Assembly (NCBI RefSeq): GCF_007995155.1
Contig: NZ_CP042593.1
Span: 476,001 to 540,000, forward strand
Length of the DNA: 64,000 nucleotides
Direction: 5' to 3'
Source of the DNA: Cytobacillus dafuensis
GTDB taxonomy: Bacteria > Bacillota > Bacilli > Bacillales > Cytobacillaceae
In this document: one piece after another, positions 51,148-61,167 of the stretch
Layout of the letters: every line of letters begins with the position of its first letter
Position numbering within the stretch: the first letter of the stretch is position 1
The notes under the pieces: model-generated
The model's input: only the letters and a program-made list of their open reading frames with translations
What the model was told of the DNA's origin: nothing
The model's database searches: none
Made by a program: the position numbers and the translations under genes

Positions 51148-51175
51148 CCTCATTCAATAATGAGGTCTTTTTTTT
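51148..51175 (+). terminator. Rho-independent terminator
   Basis: CCTCATT, loop CAAT, AATGAGG, then TCTTTTTTTT. Confidence 0.9.
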
Positions 51176-51271
51176 ATTTAATATGTAAATTTTTATATAT
51201 AAATATTTACATATTAAAACAGAAGGGATAAACTAAATGAAATGAAAAATGTATTGAAGGGTGGTAATGAT

Positions 51272-52495
51272 TTGTTACTTAAACACAATGATGCTTTTCG
51301 TAATTTATTTTTAGGGAGAATTTTCAATGTGTTTGCGGATTCTGTAATGTTTTTTTCTTTATTAAAGTGGATAGAAATACAATCGAATGAAAGTAGTGCT
51401 TTTACTCTTTTTTATGTTGCTTTCTATCTTCCAATTACTCTCTTCGCACTCCCAATTGGTGCGTGGCTAGATAATAAAACATTACAAAAAGTCATGGCCT
51501 ATTCCACTGCCATTCGAGTCGTCATGCTAATCATCTTTTTAGCAGCGATGCCTTATTTAGCGTATCAATGGGTATATGTTTTACTAATCATAGTAAGTAT
51601 TTTAGGGCTATTTTTTGTTCCGGCTAATCAAGCTCTTTTGCCTCATATCGTTGAAATTGAATATCGTCCATCGGCTAACAGTTTGCTACAATTAGGTTTT
51701 ACTGCAGTCAAAATTTTTGGACAAGTATTTACAGCTTTCATGATTAAATTATCTATTTTACCCTCTACATTATTAATCGCTTCAGTTATACTTCTTCTAC
51801 TTTCGCTATTTTTTATTAAAAAAATCAAACCATTGGTAAAGAAGGAACAGGTTACAGAACAAAGTCAGTGGGAACGAATGAAGGAAGGTATACGCTATAT
51901 CACGAAACATATTCAACTCAAGCCCTTATTTTCTATATTAGCTTTGGCGATGTTTTTTGTTGCTTCAGTGGATTTAGTATTAATCTCATTTTTAAATGAA
52001 GTATTATTTGTAGGGGTCGAGAACTTAGGTTTTATTGGGACTTCGTCATTATTAGGGATTGCAGTTGGGGCAGCGATTGTTCCAAAATGGTATAAAAGAA
52101 TTGAAAGAAAGTGGTTAATCATACCGCCCTTATTTGCTTTGTGTTTAAGTATTGGAAGTTTATTTTTTATTACACATTGGGTGATGATACTTCCATTTTT
52201 CTTTATGCAAGGGATTGCTTTAGGATGCTTTAATGTTACGTTTGTTACCTATTTGCAGGATGTGGTTTCAAGTGAAAATTATACGAGAACTTTTAGTTTA
52301 TACAATATGATTGCAAGCTCGATGGCTTTGCCAGGAGTACTATTAGTGGGAGCATTATTAAACAGGATTGGGGTCTTAAATACGATTCTTGTTTTATCAG
52401 GAATTTTACTTTTGATTGGCATTTTCGGAATCTACTTAATTCCTCAGTTAGGGAAAGGCCGTTTAACAGAGTTTAGTGATGAAAATACTGCTTAA
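51272..52495 (+). CDS. MFS transporter (MFS_3 type)
   Basis: About 407 residues with twelve membrane segments and the MFS_3 opening (NLFLGRIFNVFADSVMFFSL). Loop 2-3 has GAWLDNKTLQKVM. TTG at 51272 follows GAAGGGTGG at six bases; ATG at 51242 is possible but poorly placed. A PadR regulator gene follows 20 bases later, an arrangement common for drug exporters under PadR control. Substrate unknown. Confidence 0.82.
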   Translation: MLLKHNDAFRNLFLGRIFNVFADSVMFFSLLKWIEIQSNESSAFTLFYVAFYLPITLFALPIGAWLDNKTLQKVMAYSTAIRVVMLIIFLAAMPYLAYQWVYVLLIIVSILGLFFVPANQALLPHIVEIEYRPSANSLLQLGFTAVKIFGQVFTAFMIKLSILPSTLLIASVILLLLSLFFIKKIKPLVKKEQVTEQSQWERMKEGIRYITKHIQLKPLFSILALAMFFVASVDLVLISFLNEVLFVGVENLGFIGTSSLLGIAVGAAIVPKWYKRIERKWLIIPPLFALCLSIGSLFFITHWVMILPFFFMQGIALGCFNVTFVTYLQDVVSSENYTRTFSLYNMIASSMALPGVLLVGALLNRIGVLNTILVLSGILLLIGIFGIYLIPQLGKGRLTEFSDENTA

Positions 52496-52515
52496 TACTG
52501 AAAGGATGAAGCTAT

Positions 52516-53214
52516 ATGTCTTTGCGTTATGGAATACTGGGGATGTTAAGTAAATGGGAAGCCAGCGGTTATGATATCAAAAAAGAATTTGATGAATATA
52601 TGAGTATATTCTGGCATTCTCATCTTTCACAAATTTATCCAGAGTTAAATAAACTTGAAAAAGACGAGCTAATTAGCAGTAAGCTAGTTAAACAAGTTGG
52701 AAAACCAGATAAAAAGGTGTACTCAATAACCGATAAGGGAAGAAAGGAGCTAATGAACTGGCTGCTCACTCCTCCTGAAACACTTAAAATGAAAGATACT
52801 TTCCTTATGCAGACCTTTTTTATGGACAATATCCCTGCTGAAGAAGTTCTTTTAAAACTAAGAATGTATAAAAAAGAACGACAACAACGACTCGAGCAGA
52901 TAAAGATTATTATGCAAGATAGGTTGAATAGTATAAAAGAAAGAAATGTCATGAAGTCACGGATTTTAATGAGTTCCGCGGTTCTAAAGCGCGGCATTGA
53001 ACAAGAAATGTATTATTTAAAATGGTGTGATGAGACAATAGAGTTAGTTGAAAAATGTAAATTTCTTTGGGCTAAGGAAGAGGCTGCGCGTATTGAGCAT
53101 ATTAATTCGCAAAGTGAAAATAAGGAAATCCAATCCACGGCTAGCGCCACGTATACCGAAGTCGAAGAAATCTTTTTAAAATATTTTGCAGGTTTAGTAG
53201 AGGAAGAAAAATAA
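52516..53214 (+). CDS. PadR-family transcriptional regulator
   Basis: 232 residues. N-terminal winged helix: YGILGMLSKWEASGYDIKKEF, SQIYPELNKLEKDELI, and the wing KVYSITDKGRKELMNWL. The C-terminal part (about 95-175) is a helical dimerisation domain (VspR/PadR-C type); the last 50 residues are extra and polar. It probably represses the MFS gene upstream in the same operon. AAAGGATG precedes ATG. Confidence 0.88.
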   Translation: MSLRYGILGMLSKWEASGYDIKKEFDEYMSIFWHSHLSQIYPELNKLEKDELISSKLVKQVGKPDKKVYSITDKGRKELMNWLLTPPETLKMKDTFLMQTFFMDNIPAEEVLLKLRMYKKERQQRLEQIKIIMQDRLNSIKERNVMKSRILMSSAVLKRGIEQEMYYLKWCDETIELVEKCKFLWAKEEAARIEHINSQSENKEIQSTASATYTEVEEIFLKYFAGLVEEEK

Positions 53215-53236
53215 ATTACTGGGAGGAGGAGAAAAG

Positions 53237-53329
53237 CTGACAATTGGAATTGCAATCATTTTGGTTATTACATTAGTAGTAGCTAACCTGTTAAGTCGCG
53301 GTAAATCGTTTCATTCCAGTATGCAATAA
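53237..53329 (+). CDS. 30-aa single-helix protein, apparent CTG start
   Basis: GGGAGGAGG (53221-53229) stands at good spacing from CTG 53237. The frame encodes TIGIAIILVITLVVANLLSR then GKSFHSSMQ: one membrane helix and a short tail. No ATG, GTG or TTG lies in frame near the site. A CTG start would be rare but the ribosome site is among the strongest here. Confidence 0.45.
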   Translation: MTIGIAIILVITLVVANLLSRGKSFHSSMQ

Positions 53330-53352
53330 AAGAAGGGGAAGGATTTGCAGGG

Positions 53353-53541
53353 GTGGCATTAATGATGCTCATGTTTCCACTTCTATTTTTGGTCGGACTT
53401 GTTCTCTTGCTCGTAGGGATTATTAAAAAAGGGGAGCTGAAACTATTTAGACAACAGCGCCCCTTGGAAAAATCGAAAATGAATAATAGAAGGCATACTA
53501 ATCTGTTGTTATCAGGTAGTATGCCTTTTAAAATTCCTTAA
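53353..53541 (+). CDS. Possible 62-aa membrane protein running into a terminator
   Basis: GTG start with GGGG upstream; ATG at 53362 is in frame. Residues about 3-25 are one strong helix (LMMLMFPLLFLVGLVLLLVG), then a basic tail. The last codons lie inside a terminator hairpin, which argues that the C-terminus is unusual or the gene is shorter. Low certainty. Confidence 0.4.
   Translation: MALMMLMFPLLFLVGLVLLLVGIIKKGELKLFRQQRPLEKSKMNNRRHTNLLLSGSMPFKIP
53490..53530 (+). terminator. Rho-independent terminator
   Basis: AAGGCATACTA (53490-53500) pairs with TAGTATGCCTT (53518-53528), then TTA-rich sequence. Confidence 0.8.
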
Positions 53542-53947
53542 AAGGTTGAAAGATAGTCCCTCCAAAAACCTCGAATGTATACTCCAAAATAACTAGAACC
53601 CCACCGTTTTTTCGACATGTATCTCTATCTTTTGAAATATATTTGTAATAATTTTGATGATTAATTTTTGATAGGACAGTGTTATAATAAAAAATGTGCG
53701 CATAACGGACAAAAATTGACCAATTTTGCGTAATTTTTCCATGATAAGATTATTTAATTCTACAATCTGCATCAATATCTAACATGATCGATTTCAACAT
53801 AACCGGACAACAAACGACTTTAACTGTAATTGTATGATGTTAGTTTTTAGAAATAATAGATTAGTAGAAGCAACAAATACATACATACTAGCCCGTTAAA
53901 AAAATTATTAGCAGCCACTAGTTAAATAGAAGGGAGAAGCTGAGAAA
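53542..53947. other. 406-bp intergenic region before the M23 gene
   Basis: AT-rich, no ORF on the plus strand and no recognised repeat. It must hold the promoter of the following gene, but no pair of boxes at standard spacing was convincing. The start of the next gene has GAAGGGAGAAG as ribosome site. Confidence 0.4.
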
Positions 53948-55204
53948 GTGAAACGAAAACTTCTTATTCTAGGAATTGGAATCATTGTAGGTTATGGCAG
54001 CTTGAGTTATACGGTTCCTGATACTGCATATGCTGCAAATAAGCAGCTCGAGGATAAAAAGAAGGATGTTCAAAATAAGCGTTCAGGCGTCCAATCAGAA
54101 ATTAACAGCACACAAAATAAAGTGGATGATATCAATGCTGAACAGGCCGTCGTTGAAAATGAAATTAAAAAACTAGATTTTGCAATATCTGACACAAACA
54201 GCAAAATTAGAGAAAAAGAGACTCAAATCGGAGAGGCAGAGAAAGAGATACAAAGACTCCAAGCGGAAATAGCCGTTCTAAAGGAGCAAATTAAGAAACG
54301 TGATGAGCTTCTGAAAGAACGTGTTCGGTCTATTCAAGAAAACGGCGGAGCTATTAATTATTTAGAAGTATTACTAGGAGCACAAAGCTTTGGAGATTTT
54401 ATTAATCGGGTAAGTGCAGTAACTACATTTATGCAGGCTGATAGAGATTTGCTTAAGACTCACCAAGAGGATAAAGCAATGCTTGATCAAACAGAGGCCA
54501 AGGTTCAAAAGCAGTTAGATGAATTGAATCAAAAGAAGACAGAGCTTGTAGCAATGAAGAAAAAACTAGATAACCAAAGTGCTGATAAAAATAAGCTATT
54601 AGCTCAATTAAACAAACAAGAAGAAGAAATGCATGAGATGCTTCATGAACTTGAGGATCAGGATGCCATCCTTGCTGCTCAGGAAAAGGCAGTTAAACAG
54701 GAAATTGCAGCATGGAATAAAAGGCAGCGAGAGCTTGAAGAGCAACGGAGGAAGCAAGCAGCGAACGGCTCGGTTGGTGCAACACCGCCGGTAACGAGTG
54801 GTGCATTCATGAACCCGACTACTGGCAGTCTTACTTCACATTTTGGTCAACGATGGGGAACTTTCCATTCAGGTATTGATATTGGAAAAGGCGGGCGAAC
54901 AGGAGCAGTTCCGATCGTCGCCGCTGCATCGGGTACAGTTATCCGTGCCAACTATGATCGAAGCTATGGGAATGTCGTGATGATTGCCCACGTGATCGAT
55001 GGTCAAGTAATGACGACCGTTTATGGTCATATGGAAAGCCTTCATGTTTCGAATGGTCAAAGTGTTGAAAAAGGCCAAATGATAGGATATATGGGCAGCA
55101 CAGGGAATTCAACGGGTCCGCATTTACACTTCGAAATTCATCATGGTGGATGGAACGGAAGCAGAACAAATGCAGTGAACCCACTTAAATATGTTTCTTA
55201 TTAA
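53948..55204 (+). CDS. EnvC/CwlO-like coiled-coil protein with M23 (LytM) domain
   Basis: 418 residues. A signal peptide (about 1-29, ending AYAAN) is followed by about 230 residues of heptad-rich coiled coil (from KQLEDKKKDVQNKRSG on), a short linker and an M23 domain (about 285-415). Zinc motif residues are present: HFGQRWGTFHSGIDIG and GPHLHFEIHHGG, plus TVYGHM. This is an exported murein endopeptidase or an amidase activator; with HxH intact, it may be enzymatically active. GTG start. Single gene. Confidence 0.9.
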   Translation: MKRKLLILGIGIIVGYGSLSYTVPDTAYAANKQLEDKKKDVQNKRSGVQSEINSTQNKVDDINAEQAVVENEIKKLDFAISDTNSKIREKETQIGEAEKEIQRLQAEIAVLKEQIKKRDELLKERVRSIQENGGAINYLEVLLGAQSFGDFINRVSAVTTFMQADRDLLKTHQEDKAMLDQTEAKVQKQLDELNQKKTELVAMKKKLDNQSADKNKLLAQLNKQEEEMHEMLHELEDQDAILAAQEKAVKQEIAAWNKRQRELEEQRRKQAANGSVGATPPVTSGAFMNPTTGSLTSHFGQRWGTFHSGIDIGKGGRTGAVPIVAAASGTVIRANYDRSYGNVVMIAHVIDGQVMTTVYGHMESLHVSNGQSVEKGQMIGYMGSTGNSTGPHLHFEIHHGGWNGSRTNAVNPLKYVSY

Positions 55205-55212
55205 TTTTCAAT

Positions 55213-55265
55213 AAAAGATTGAGAGTAGGCAAGATTTCTTGCAGGCTTTCAATCTTTTTTTTCTG
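55213..55265 (+). terminator. Terminator after the M23 gene
   Basis: AAAGATTGA pairs with TCAATCTTT, with GCAAGA/TTGC inside, then eight T. Confidence 0.85.
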
Positions 55266-55398
55266 CAAAATAGTAGACCTAATGAGCATTTGAATGAAAT
55301 ATGTAGAAAGAAGAAGGATAGTTTCTGTTTTTGTCGAATTATTCTAATTATTAAGTGAATTATGTGAATAATTTGATTTTAGAAAGGGTCTGAAAGAG

Positions 55399-57108
55399 AT
55401 GTTTATTAAAAACTTAAAAATAAAAAATAAATTATTTCTATTAGTCATGACGTCCATCATCTTTCTTACTTGTGTTACGGCAATTGGTTATGTTTATATG
55501 AGCCAAATGTCTGAAAATACGGAGGAAATGTATTCAAAACGATTGATTCCAATAAAAAATATTAATCTTATTCGGAATAACAATCGAGCGCTTGATTCGT
55601 TTGTTTTAGAGTTGATGATCACAACGGACAGAGCGAAACAAGTAGAGTTAGAGACAAGAATGAATGAGAGATTTGAGGAAAATCGTCAATTAATAAAAGA
55701 ATACGAATCCATCCGTCTTGATGCAGACGTCAAACAAAATTTTGGTCATTTAAAAGAGCAACTACAAGCCTATGAGTCCGAACTTCAAGAGATTATGAAG
55801 CTGGCACTGGCAGGTAAATCACTAGATGCTTATTCTCTATATTCAACTAAGTTGAGTAATATTCGCATTGCAGTAAGTGGATATTCCGATGTCCTTAGTG
55901 ACAGTAATATTAAAGCAGCAGACCATTTAAATAAAACCAATGTCGAGAAAAAGAATCAAGCTACGATCATTATGATAGCTGTTTCATTGCTAGCAGCAGT
56001 GATTTTTACTGTAATAGGATTTGCGATTATTAAGATGATTACAGTTCCGCTGAAGGAAATGCAGCTTCACATGGCTAAAGCTGAAAAAGGGGATTTTACT
56101 ATTAGAGGAATGGTTCATTCTAAGGATGAAGTGGGATTATTGTCTACGTCCTTTAACAGTATGGTGACGGGGATACAGGGACTTATTCAGCAAGTATCTC
56201 AAACATCTGAACATGTTGCTGCTTCTGCAGAGGAATTAACTGCAAGTGCTGAAATGTCAAATAAAGCAACCGAGCACATTGCAAAAACAATCGAAGAATT
56301 AGCCACTGGAACAGATAAACAAGTTCATAGTGTTGGTGAAGCGAAGAAAATAATGAATGAAATGTCTGAAGGTATCCGGAAAATTGCTGGCAATACACAT
56401 AATGTATCAGGAACGGCCTTACACACATCGGAAAAAGCGTCTGAAGGAAATCAAACGATTTTAAATGCTGTTCAACAAATGAACTCAATTGATCAAACGG
56501 TTTCATTATTAGGTGAGACGGTGAAAGGTTTAGGTGAACGCTCCAAAGAAATTGGATCGATCATCGAGGTCATTACAAATATATCTGCTCAAACAAATCT
56601 ACTTGCATTAAATGCTGCTATTGAAGCGGCTAGAGCTGGAGACAATGGCCGTGGGTTTGCTGTCGTTGCCGATGAAGTTCGAAAGCTTGCTGAACAATCA
56701 ACCGTCTCTGCGCAAAAAATTTCATCTTTAATCACTTCTATTCAAAGCGAAACACAGTCTGCTATCCTTTCGATGGGACAAGCTTCTGTTGAGGTGAAAG
56801 AAGGAATCGAAATGGTGCATACTGCAGGAGAGTCTTTCCGGCAAATTCAAGGGTCTGTTAAAGAAGTAGCAAATGATATTTTAGAGGTTTCTTCAGCTAT
56901 CCAGCAATTTGCAGCTAGTTCAGAATACATTCTTGAAACCATTCATGTAGTAAATGAAGTTGCAGAAGCAACTTTTACAGGTACAGAAGAAGTTTCATCC
57001 GCCACCGAAGAACAGCTAGCATCTATGGAAGAAATATCCTCATCCTCGCATGCACTTTCAAAAGTGGCAGAGGAATTGCAAGTGTTGGTAGGGGAATTTA
57101 GAGTGTAA
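55399..57108 (+). CDS. Methyl-accepting chemotaxis protein
   Basis: 569 residues. First membrane helix about 10-32, an extracellular four-helix-bundle domain to about 190 (4HB_MCP), second helix about 193-215, HAMP (to about 270) and a long cytoplasmic signalling coil. The hairpin tip [24 protein letters not shown] block is present with [20 protein letters not shown]. Methylation-like sites (EE/QQ pairs) flank it. It signals to CheA/CheW; ligand unknown. AAAGGG upstream of ATG. The variable sensor gives no hint of the signal. Confidence 0.93.
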   Translation: MFIKNLKIKNKLFLLVMTSIIFLTCVTAIGYVYMSQMSENTEEMYSKRLIPIKNINLIRNNNRALDSFVLELMITTDRAKQVELETRMNERFEENRQLIKEYESIRLDADVKQNFGHLKEQLQAYESELQEIMKLALAGKSLDAYSLYSTKLSNIRIAVSGYSDVLSDSNIKAADHLNKTNVEKKNQATIIMIAVSLLAAVIFTVIGFAIIKMITVPLKEMQLHMAKAEKGDFTIRGMVHSKDEVGLLSTSFNSMVTGIQGLIQQVSQTSEHVAASAEELTASAEMSNKATEHIAKTIEELATGTDKQVHSVGEAKKIMNEMSEGIRKIAGNTHNVSGTALHTSEKASEGNQTILNAVQQMNSIDQTVSLLGETVKGLGERSKEIGSIIEVITNISAQTNLLALNAAIEAARAGDNGRGFAVVADEVRKLAEQSTVSAQKISSLITSIQSETQSAILSMGQASVEVKEGIEMVHTAGESFRQIQGSVKEVANDILEVSSAIQQFAASSEYILETIHVVNEVAEATFTGTEEVSSATEEQLASMEEISSSSHALSKVAEELQVLVGEFRV

Positions 57109-57138
57109 GGTTAGATAAAACCATTTTCTAAAAGGAAG

Positions 57139-57170
57139 AGGCACTCCACCAATGATGGAGTGCCTTTTTA
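57139..57170. terminator. Bidirectional terminator
   Basis: AGGCACTCCA pairs perfectly with TGGAGTGCCT, T run on the right. It serves the chemotaxis gene and, weakly, the nuclease gene. Confidence 0.88.
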
Positions 57171-58115
57171 TTAAATTTGAAACCTCATTTCCTCAGCAAG
57201 CTCCGGGAAATCAATAAACGGATTTCGGTTGCCTTGAATGCGGTAAATGGCTCGATTTCGATGTTTCTCGTGGATGGTGACGTTAAATTGATGGTTCCAG
57301 CTAATAAGGAGACCTAAATCGATTTGTTGTGAAAAAGGTTTCCGAATCGCCTTTGGATAGCGAAGCAAGAAATATAGCATGGCCCTTGCAGCAACACCCT
57401 TCCCATTTTCTGGCTCAAATTTTCCTTCGTTCGCCACTCCGCAGTGATTTTGAATTTTTTCTTCAGAGGATTCTGGGACATAAAAATCAAAATCATCGTA
57501 TGGGAAATTTGAACGGGCTGTATTACATTCGGGCTGGCACACAAATAGATGGTGCAGATCTCCTTTCATTGGTTCTTTTCCGCCAAACCAAGATTGAGGG
57601 ACGATATGCTCTGTATTAAATTTAAAGGTAGATTCAATATGGGCCATTTTTTTATGCAGTTCATCTAGTAAATACTTCTTATTTTTAAGGAGTCCTAGAA
57701 ATTCGCCATATTTTTTCCGAATCGTTTCGAAGTCCTCTTCAATAATCGTTTTTGGATCCTTATGCTCACCGGAATATATGCTTTTAACAGAACCGTCAGG
57801 CTGCATATCAACCCAAGTATATAGAAATTGATCCTTACTAATAAAATAGGGGATTTGCTGTTGATGAGTTCTTTTGACTAGTTCATGATAATGAGCAAAG
57901 AGATGAATTGAATCCCCTATATTGGCGACGGATGAATAGTAGTGTTTTATATCTTTCGCATCTTGCTTCTCATTATAATAAAGCTGCTGATCGAATTGGA
58001 TTCTTTCTGTATTTTCTTTTACAGTAGCTAAAGATTTACTTACATCTTTTCTATAAGATTGTTCTAATTCATTAAAGTTATCTAGTAAAATAGCTTGGGT
58101 TTGACGATCTTCCAT
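57171..58115 (-). CDS. Endonuclease I-like nuclease without signal peptide
   Basis: 314 residues. The C-terminal half has the EndA/NucM/Bsn pattern: NTEHIVPQSWFGG, GDLHHLFVCQPECNTARSNF and later GKGVAARAMLYFLLRYP. His of EHIVPQSWF is the expected general base with a metal-binding His/Asn in DLHHL. The N-terminal 100 residues are a helical, charged extension (YRKDVSKSLATVKENTERI). No signal peptide, although most of this family are secreted. AGGGGTGG precedes ATG. Nucleic-acid specificity unknown. Confidence 0.82.
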   Translation of the reverse strand: MEDRQTQAILLDNFNELEQSYRKDVSKSLATVKENTERIQFDQQLYYNEKQDAKDIKHYYSSVANIGDSIHLFAHYHELVKRTHQQQIPYFISKDQFLYTWVDMQPDGSVKSIYSGEHKDPKTIIEEDFETIRKKYGEFLGLLKNKKYLLDELHKKMAHIESTFKFNTEHIVPQSWFGGKEPMKGDLHHLFVCQPECNTARSNFPYDDFDFYVPESSEEKIQNHCGVANEGKFEPENGKGVAARAMLYFLLRYPKAIRKPFSQQIDLGLLISWNHQFNVTIHEKHRNRAIYRIQGNRNPFIDFPELAEEMRFQI

Positions 58116-58337
58116 ACCAATCCACCCCTATAAGCTGTCTTTCTTTGTTTATATCATATTAGTAGAGTTACTGTCACCCTGTAGAAAATTGGATAAAACA
58201 TAATATTGCTGTCTATTTATCTAGTAAAATTCAATAGACAATCAGCGGAAAGAAGATCCAATTTTTTTTTTTTTAAAATTGACAAATTTTATCCACTTTT
58301 CCAATAGTGCTTTTGATATTGTAGAAGTGGAGGGAAA

Positions 58338-60191
58338 ATGATGAATGATATGATACTTACCTTTATTATTTTAATCGTCACAACGATCGCCTTTGTCTTT
58401 GGAAGATGGCGGTCCGATTTTGTTGCGGTTGCAGCATTAATTGCTTTATCTATAACAGGAATTGTCACTCCGCAGGAAGCATTAGCAGGTTTTTCGAACT
58501 CTGTCGTCATTATGATTGCAGGGCTATTTATTGTGGGGGCGGGCATTTTTAATACTGGCTTAGCGAATCAAATTGGAAAGCAACTCATCAAGCTAGGTGG
58601 AAAAAGTGAAATAAGGATGTTAGTCATCGTCATGCTAACGGTGGGCTGTTTTAGTGCTTTCATGAGTAATACTGGCACTGTCGCCATTTTGCTGCCGGTC
58701 GTAATGAGTATGGCATTGCAAATGAAGGTAAGCCCAGCGAAGTTTCTTATTCCGCTTGCCTATGCGAGTAGTTTAGGCGGGGTTATCACATTGATTGGAA
58801 CACCTCCAAACTTAGTTGTGAATGCAATCTTAAAAGAACAAGATTTGGAGCGGTTTCATTTCTTCGGATTTACACCTATCGGAATCGTTGCTCTTATTAC
58901 AGGAATTTTATTCATGGTGTTTTTCGGAAGAAAGCTTTTGCCGAGCGGTGCCGATTTTTCAAGTGAGGAATCAACAAATCTCTCATCTCGGGAATTAGCT
59001 GGTTTTTATAAAATATACGATCATCTTTTTCTATTAAAAGTTCTAGAGGGCTCCAGTATAAGCGGCAAGAGCTTAACACAGATTAATTTACCGGAAAAAT
59101 ACGGCGTTACTGTCATTACAATAAAGCGTAAAGGAAATGAAAGATTCCCATTTCAGTCGAAAGTTCCTCATTTGCTAACTCCGAAGGAACAGATAAAGGA
59201 AGAGGATTTAATTCTAGCTTTCGGGGAGAAGGAAGCGATTGAAAAAATAAGTCAGGACTATCAATTGCAGAAGCTAGAATGGAAGAATAAAGAGGATATT
59301 CACGCCAATTTCTTTTCAAGAGTATTCGGGCTAACGGAAATATTAATTACGCCGCAATCATCTTTTGTGGGAAAGACGTTAAAGGATGTTCATTTTCGTT
59401 CGAAGTATCACTGTAATACGCTCGCGATTAATCGCAGAGGGAGGTATATTCAGGAGAATGTCGCGAATACGAAGTTTCGGGTAGGGGACGCGATTATCGT
59501 TCACGGAAAATGGGAGGATATTGAATTAATTGACCAAGATCAGAGTAATATTGTTGTAGTTGGAAAAGTGGTAGATGAAGCGGGAACAGCATTTGCAGCG
59601 GGAAAGGCTTCTATTGCAGGCTTAATCATGTTATTCATGCTTGTTCTTATGACCACAGAGTGGATTTCACCAGCTATTGCTGTTATGATTGCAGCTTTTC
59701 TGATGATCGTTACGGGCTGTGTTCGCTCTATGAATGATGCATATCAAAAAATAAACTGGGAATCGGTCGTTTTAATTGCAGCCATGCTTCCATTAGCCAC
59801 GGCCTTAGAAAAAACAGGTGGTGTTACTTTTATTAGTAAGATCATTATTGATGCTCTCGGTGACTATGGCCCATACGCCATTTTAACGGGCTTTTATTTC
59901 TTAACGATGACACTGAGCCAATTCATTAGTAATACGGCAACTGCTGTTGTATTTGCCCCTGTCGCCCTTGCAGCTGCACAAGCATTAGACATTAGCCCAT
60001 ATCCGCTGCTAATGGGAGTTGCTGTTGCTGCAAGCATGGCTTTTTCAACACCGGTCGCATCGCCGACCAATGCAATGGTTATGTCTGCAGGGGGCTATCA
60101 ATTTAAAGACTATGTCAAAGTCGGGCTACCGTTACAGCTGATATTAGCCGTTGTCATGATTATCTTTATTCCGTTTGTATATCCATTTTAA
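58338..60191 (+). CDS. SLC13/DASS-type transporter with TrkA-C domains
   Basis: 617 residues. N- and C-terminal groups of membrane helices (about 1-190 and 420-617) frame a soluble centre (about 200-410) with two RCK/TrkA-C-like domains: LFLLKVLEGSSISGKSL and LTEILITPQSSFVGKTLKDV. Substrate-binding turns SNTGTVAILLPV and SNTATAVVFAPV, each with a proline-rich hairpin such as GTPPNLVVNA, are typical. Such proteins carry dicarboxylates, sulfate or similar anions with Na. GGAGGG precedes ATG. A 13-T tract lies upstream (58262-58274). Confidence 0.87.
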   Translation: MMNDMILTFIILIVTTIAFVFGRWRSDFVAVAALIALSITGIVTPQEALAGFSNSVVIMIAGLFIVGAGIFNTGLANQIGKQLIKLGGKSEIRMLVIVMLTVGCFSAFMSNTGTVAILLPVVMSMALQMKVSPAKFLIPLAYASSLGGVITLIGTPPNLVVNAILKEQDLERFHFFGFTPIGIVALITGILFMVFFGRKLLPSGADFSSEESTNLSSRELAGFYKIYDHLFLLKVLEGSSISGKSLTQINLPEKYGVTVITIKRKGNERFPFQSKVPHLLTPKEQIKEEDLILAFGEKEAIEKISQDYQLQKLEWKNKEDIHANFFSRVFGLTEILITPQSSFVGKTLKDVHFRSKYHCNTLAINRRGRYIQENVANTKFRVGDAIIVHGKWEDIELIDQDQSNIVVVGKVVDEAGTAFAAGKASIAGLIMLFMLVLMTTEWISPAIAVMIAAFLMIVTGCVRSMNDAYQKINWESVVLIAAMLPLATALEKTGGVTFISKIIIDALGDYGPYAILTGFYFLTMTLSQFISNTATAVVFAPVALAAAQALDISPYPLLMGVAVAASMAFSTPVASPTNAMVMSAGGYQFKDYVKVGLPLQLILAVVMIIFIPFVYPF

Positions 60192-60204
60192 TAGTAGTGT
60201 CTAT

Positions 60205-60284
60205 GAGGTGGGGCTAAGGATTTATCCTCGTCCCGAAATCGGAACGAGTGTGCGTTCATCTTTTTGAACGCTACCCCATAGGCA
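60205..60284. repeat. GGGG/CCCC-closed hairpin repeat, copy 3
   Basis: TGAGGTGGGGC at left can pair with the CCCCATAGG end. The inner hairpin is CTCGTCCCGA/TCGGAACGAG. The right part CTTTTTGAACGCTACCCCAT matches copy 2 at 26123-26142. It follows the SLC13 stop directly and could act as its terminator, though no T run follows. Confidence 0.6.
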
Positions 60285-60318
60285 ATTATTAATTAACATT
60301 CAAAAAGGATGTGATCAT

Positions 60319-60501
60319 TTGTCGAAGGAGGAAAGAGAACGATTAGAAGCTAAAGAGCAGCGGAAAAACCCAGGTGGAACATTGAATAGTGCAATGTCCA
60401 GAGCAATGACAGGGTCTCCGGACGGTGGCTGTTTAATTAATATACTTTCATTGATCATGATTATTGTGGCTGTGTTGATTGTTAAAGCGTGTTCGGGTTG
60501 A
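60319..60501 (+). CDS. DUF6366-like 60-aa membrane protein
   Basis: TTG start with AGGATGTG upstream. A polar, basic first half (SKEERERLEAKEQRKNPGGT, then SAMSRAMTGSPDGG) is followed by one membrane helix (about 39-57). Pattern fits DUF6366 of Bacillus. Function unknown. Confidence 0.72.
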   Translation: MSKEERERLEAKEQRKNPGGTLNSAMSRAMTGSPDGGCLINILSLIMIIVAVLIVKACSG

Positions 60502-60512
60502 TTTATATAGAA

Positions 60513-60545
60513 AAACAGAGTGGATTTTCTTCCACTCTGTTTAAA
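60513..60545. terminator. Bidirectional terminator
   Basis: AAACAGAGTGGA pairs perfectly with TCCACTCTGTTT around a 6-base loop, shared by the converging small gene and hydrolase gene. Confidence 0.9.
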
Positions 60546-61167
60546 ATTCATCTATCATTCTAATAACATTTTTCAGAACATCGATAGATTCCATAACATT
60601 GTTCTTAAACTCTAATGCATGATTCACACCTTCTATTAAACGAAGACTTAAATTTTTATTATGGCTTATTGCTTCAAATCTATCACCAATGTAACAAGGA
60701 TCTTTATCGCCAATGATACATAGTCCTTGATTTTTACTTTTTAATAGAGCATTGTAAACATCTGTTTTCTGTAACAAAGGCGTTAGCCAAATAGCTTTTG
60801 CAGAGTGGAAGCTAGGATTTTCTAGAAGGTGTGCCAGTGTGATAGTTCCTAATGATTTTGCTATAAAATAATAATCTGTATAATGATTTTCTTTTAGGGC
60901 TTTGTCAATTACCGTTTGTACAGCAGATGTAAACTCATTTTCATTAAGAGAGGACAGTTCCTCTTTTGAAAACTCGTAATTTACATGTAAAACGTCATAG
61001 CCCCTTGTGTAGAATACTCCAGTTGAATAGTGGAGTAGAGGAGCCTTGTTTGTATACCCTGCACCAGGTAACAGAATGGCTAAAGTATTTGTTTGTTTTT
61101 CTTGCTTGAAAAGTGAATAGGGGATAATTTTGGTATTACATTTCACATGATCATTAATCAATTTCAT
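60541..61167 (-). CDS. Alpha/beta hydrolase
   Basis: 208 residues from ATG 61167, five bases after GGGGTGG; the GTG three codons upstream lies in that site. The nucleophile elbow is IAKSLGTITL (Ser in a K-S-L-G context), oxyanion region LPGAGYTNKAPLL, acid in GDKDPCYIG and histidine in EGVNHALEF. It lacks a large lid. Similar to small Bacillus hydrolases of unknown substrate; no signal peptide. Confidence 0.8.
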   Translation of the reverse strand: MKLINDHVKCNTKIIPYSLFKQEKQTNTLAILLPGAGYTNKAPLLHYSTGVFYTRGYDVLHVNYEFSKEELSSLNENEFTSAVQTVIDKALKENHYTDYYFIAKSLGTITLAHLLENPSFHSAKAIWLTPLLQKTDVYNALLKSKNQGLCIIGDKDPCYIGDRFEAISHNKNLSLRLIEGVNHALEFKNNVMESIDVLKNVIRMIDEF

